Shown here: piece by piece, positions 4,290 through 5,659 of the stretch
Layout of the letters: every line of letters begins with the position of its first letter
Numbering within the stretch: position 1 is the first letter of the stretch
NCBI GenBank assembly: GCA_019322385.1
Contig: JAHWIS010000132.1
Location: 1 to 5,659, forward strand
Reading direction: 5' to 3'
Source of the DNA: Candidatus Woesearchaeota archaeon
Lineage (GTDB): Archaea > Nanobdellota > Nanobdellia > Woesearchaeales > UBA11576
DNA: 5,659 nucleotides
Translations under genes and position numbers: made by a program
Notes under the pieces: model-generated
The model's database searches: none
Seen by the model: only the letters and a program-made list of their open reading frames with translations
What the model was told of the DNA's origin: nothing

Positions 4290-4296
4290 TCCAAAA

Positions 4297-5001
4297 ATGG
4301 CCAAAATCACACGCGAGAAGTTCAAGACCTGGGGAAATGTATTTGACCAGTTCACGCTCCGCAACCTGTTTGAGCTGAGTTCTAAAGGGCATTTTCTGGA
4401 AGTGAAGAGCCCTGTATCTATAGGTAAGGAAGCCAATGTATTCACAGCAGAGACAAAGCAAGGCAAGCTGATAATAGTCAAGATATACAGGCTCGAGACC
4501 TGCGACTTCAACAAGATGTATGACTACATCAAATACGATGCAAGATACCTCAACCTCAAGGCAAAGAGGAGGGAGATAATATTCTCATGGGCGCAGAGGG
4601 AGTTCCGGAACCTGATGAAGGCGCGCGAGGCAGGAGTACGGGTGCCATTGCCGATACAGTGCAAGAACAACATACTGCTCATGGAATACATAGGAGATGC
4701 AGAGCCAGCACCAAAACTCAAGGACGCTTATCCAGATGATCCTGAAAAATTCGCCAGCAAGATAATAGATTACATGAAGAAACTCTACAAAGCGCAGCTG
4801 GTACATGGCGACCTATCTGAATTCAACATACTGAACTGGAATGAGAAGCCAGTGTTCATAGACATATCGCAAGGCACGATCACACGAAGCATGAATGCAG
4901 AAGAGCTGCTCGAAAGGGATATAAAGAACATGTGCAGGTTCTTCAAGAAGATAGGTGTTGAGAAGGGCGTGGAAGAAGTCAAGGGCTTCATCACTTCATA
5001 A
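4297..5001 (+). CDS. rio1: RIO1-type serine protein kinase/ATPase
   Basis: The 234-residue protein carries the complete RIO kinase fold: nucleotide loop SIGKEANVF (41-49), ATP-binding Lys62 in IVKIYR, the RIO1 flexible-loop segment around 66-86 (Cys-Asp-Phe-Asn-Lys-Met...Tyr-Ile), hinge residues near 127-132 (LLMEYI), catalytic HGDLSEFN (170-177, Asp172 and Asn177) and metal-binding Asp189 in FIDISQG. These features favour RIO1 over RIO2, which also lacks the winged-helix N-terminus here. RIO1 proteins act on late pre-small-subunit particles and are released on ATP hydrolysis; that role is known for the family. N-terminal residues 1-40 are as expected, supporting ATG 4297. No SD is present. 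The next gene, a Dim2 homologue, starts 1 nt after the stop, so the two are almost surely co-transcribed and translationally coupled. Confidence 0.95.
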   Translation: MAKITREKFKTWGNVFDQFTLRNLFELSSKGHFLEVKSPVSIGKEANVFTAETKQGKLIIVKIYRLETCDFNKMYDYIKYDARYLNLKAKRREIIFSWAQREFRNLMKAREAGVRVPLPIQCKNNILLMEYIGDAEPAPKLKDAYPDDPEKFASKIIDYMKKLYKAQLVHGDLSEFNILNWNEKPVFIDISQGTITRSMNAEELLERDIKNMCRFFKKIGVEKGVEEVKGFITS

Positions 5002-5002
5002 A

Positions 5003-5587
5003 ATGGAAGAAACAATGGAATATTCATACGAGTTGAAGATACCAAAGGACCGGGTAGCTGTGCTTATAGGTAAGAAAGGGGAAATAAAGAAACATATAGA
5101 GGAAGAGACGAACTCAAAGATCTCTGTTGATTCAAAAGACGGTGATGTCAAGATAATAGGGGATGACAGCCTTGGACTATTCAGTGCCCGGGAGATAATA
5201 AAGGCTATAGGGCGCGGGTTCAGTCCTGAGACTGCCTTGCTGATACTGAAATCAGACTATGCGTTTGAACTCCTGCACATATCAGACTACATAGGGAAGT
5301 CAAGGAAATCAGCAGTAAGACTGAAAGGGAGAGTTATAGGGACGGAAGGGAAGACAAGAAAACGCATCGAAGAAATAACAGAAACAAATTTAAGTGTATA
5401 TGGAAAAACCATCGGAATAATAGGAGAAGTCGAGAAGGTGATGCTCGCAAGAAGGGCCATCGAAAGCATCCTTGCAGGCGCGACACACTCTTCGACCTAC
5501 AAGTGGCTAGAGAGAAAGAAGAAAGAGCTTGAGCGCAACAGGATGCTCGGCATGGACAAGATAGAGCTCAAGGAAAGATACAGGTGA
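5003..5587 (+). CDS. Dim2/Pno1-type KH-domain rRNA-processing protein
   Basis: The 194-residue product has two KH domains. The first (about residues 8-75) has its GxxG loop as Gly-Lys-Lys-Gly after KIPKDRVAVLI. The second (about 100-175) has Gly-Thr-Glu-Gly after RLKGRVI, followed by a RKRIEEIT helix, and between them lies the GRGFSPETALLIL segment typical of Dim2/Pno1 (Krr1-related) proteins. The C-terminal basic helix KWLERKKKELER also fits. In archaea and eukaryotes Dim2 binds pre-rRNA near the small-subunit 3' end. ATG 5003 is chosen because it lies 1 nt after the RIO1 stop and precedes the conserved first strand; ATG 5015 is a possible alternative, and a start at 4955 within RIO1 would add an unconserved basic stretch. 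No good SD exists, so reinitiation after RIO1 is likely. Confidence 0.92.
   Translation: MEETMEYSYELKIPKDRVAVLIGKKGEIKKHIEEETNSKISVDSKDGDVKIIGDDSLGLFSAREIIKAIGRGFSPETALLILKSDYAFELLHISDYIGKSRKSAVRLKGRVIGTEGKTRKRIEEITETNLSVYGKTIGIIGEVEKVMLARRAIESILAGATHSSTYKWLERKKKELERNRMLGMDKIELKERYR
5582..5587 (+). promoter_or_regulatory. Shine-Dalgarno AGGTGA overlapping the KH gene stop
   Basis: AGGTGA contains the TGA stop of the KH gene and lies 4 nt before ATG 5592. It marks the downstream start and ties it to the same operon. Confidence 0.65.
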
Positions 5588-5591
5588 AGAA

Positions 5592-5659
5592 ATGGCACAG
5601 CAGACACTAGCAGATACTGGAAAACAAGGAACAAAAGCCCATGAGATGGCAAAGAAGCA
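5592..5659 (+). CDS. N-terminal fragment of the next operon gene, possibly topoisomerase VI subunit B
   Basis: Only 22 codons are visible (Met-Ala-Gln-Gln-Thr-Leu-Ala-Asp..., ending His-Glu-Met-Ala-Lys-Lys) before the window ends. The frame is open and has an SD 4 nt upstream. A hydrophilic, Lys/Gln-rich N-terminus just before a Lys-Lys run would suit topoisomerase VI subunit B, whose N-terminus usually precedes an ISVAEFF-type motif. The order RIO1-KH-top6B-top6A is also common in euryarchaea. No diagnostic motif (such as the GHKL N-box) lies inside the window, so the name rests on gene order only. Confidence 0.45.
   Translation, partial: MAQQTLADTGKQGTKAHEMAKK

Noticed and set aside
4955..5002. 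Longer start for the KH gene inside RIO1
   Set aside because: It adds a basic stretch unlike Dim2 N-termini; ATG 5003 directly after the RIO1 stop fits the family.
1..5659. CRISPR array or insertion sequence
   Set aside because: There are no regularly spaced direct repeats, no Cas gene and no transposase.

Overview
The window is a piece of an archaeal chromosome. It encodes an archaeal-type DnaG (TOPRIM protein), a RIO1-type kinase followed by a two-KH Dim2/Pno1 homologue, and a Fap7/AK6-type NTPase, and it has archaeal promoters (TATTTAAA/TTTAAATA boxes) with short or absent leaders. The compact AT-leaning proteins, the lipobox protein with a DUF4349 domain and the mix of leaderless and Shine-Dalgarno (SD) starts would suit a DPANN-type or other uncultivated euryarchaeal lineage. 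That placement is inference; no rRNA is present to test it.

Layout. (1) 1-282 is the 3' end of a membrane-anchored protein that begins outside the window. (2) 283-626 is an AT-rich spacer with nested dyads and a TATA box driving (3) a DUF4349 lipoprotein (627-1526). (4) A 123-nt spacer holds a GC-rich hairpin, T tracts and a TATA box placed so that (5) the Fap7/AK6-like gene (1650-2141) should be leaderless. (6) dnaG (2145-3416) lies on the minus strand, tail to tail with fap7 with 3 nt between the stop codons. (7) 3417-4296 is 880 nt without any conventional gene. It is unusually rich in structure: several hairpins, three copies of TATTTAAA, an SD-preceded 36-codon Cys-containing ORF, an apparent intrinsic terminator and long-range inverted repeats. 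(8) 4297-5587 holds RIO1 and the Dim2/KH gene, one nucleotide apart. (9) 5592-5659 is the start of a further gene with an SD inside the KH gene's stop region; by gene-order convention it could be topoisomerase VI subunit B.

Three of the genes (Fap7-like, RIO1, Dim2-like) belong to families that act in late maturation of the small ribosomal subunit around the 3' end of 16S/18S rRNA. DnaG in archaea is known as a primase-like protein associated with the exosome. The window is therefore mainly an RNA/ribosome-maturation neighbourhood with two envelope genes on its left.

The most interesting part is 3880-4296. It looks like a small independent transcription unit (promoter, strong hairpin, SD, short ORF or structured RNA, terminator). 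It is followed by a RIO1-Dim2 leader whose predicted 5' end contains AUCACCUCC, the same string as the 3' end of archaeal 16S rRNA. That string also base-pairs perfectly with the SD and start codon of the upstream short ORF. An autoregulatory or RNA-RNA regulatory role is a hypothesis only.
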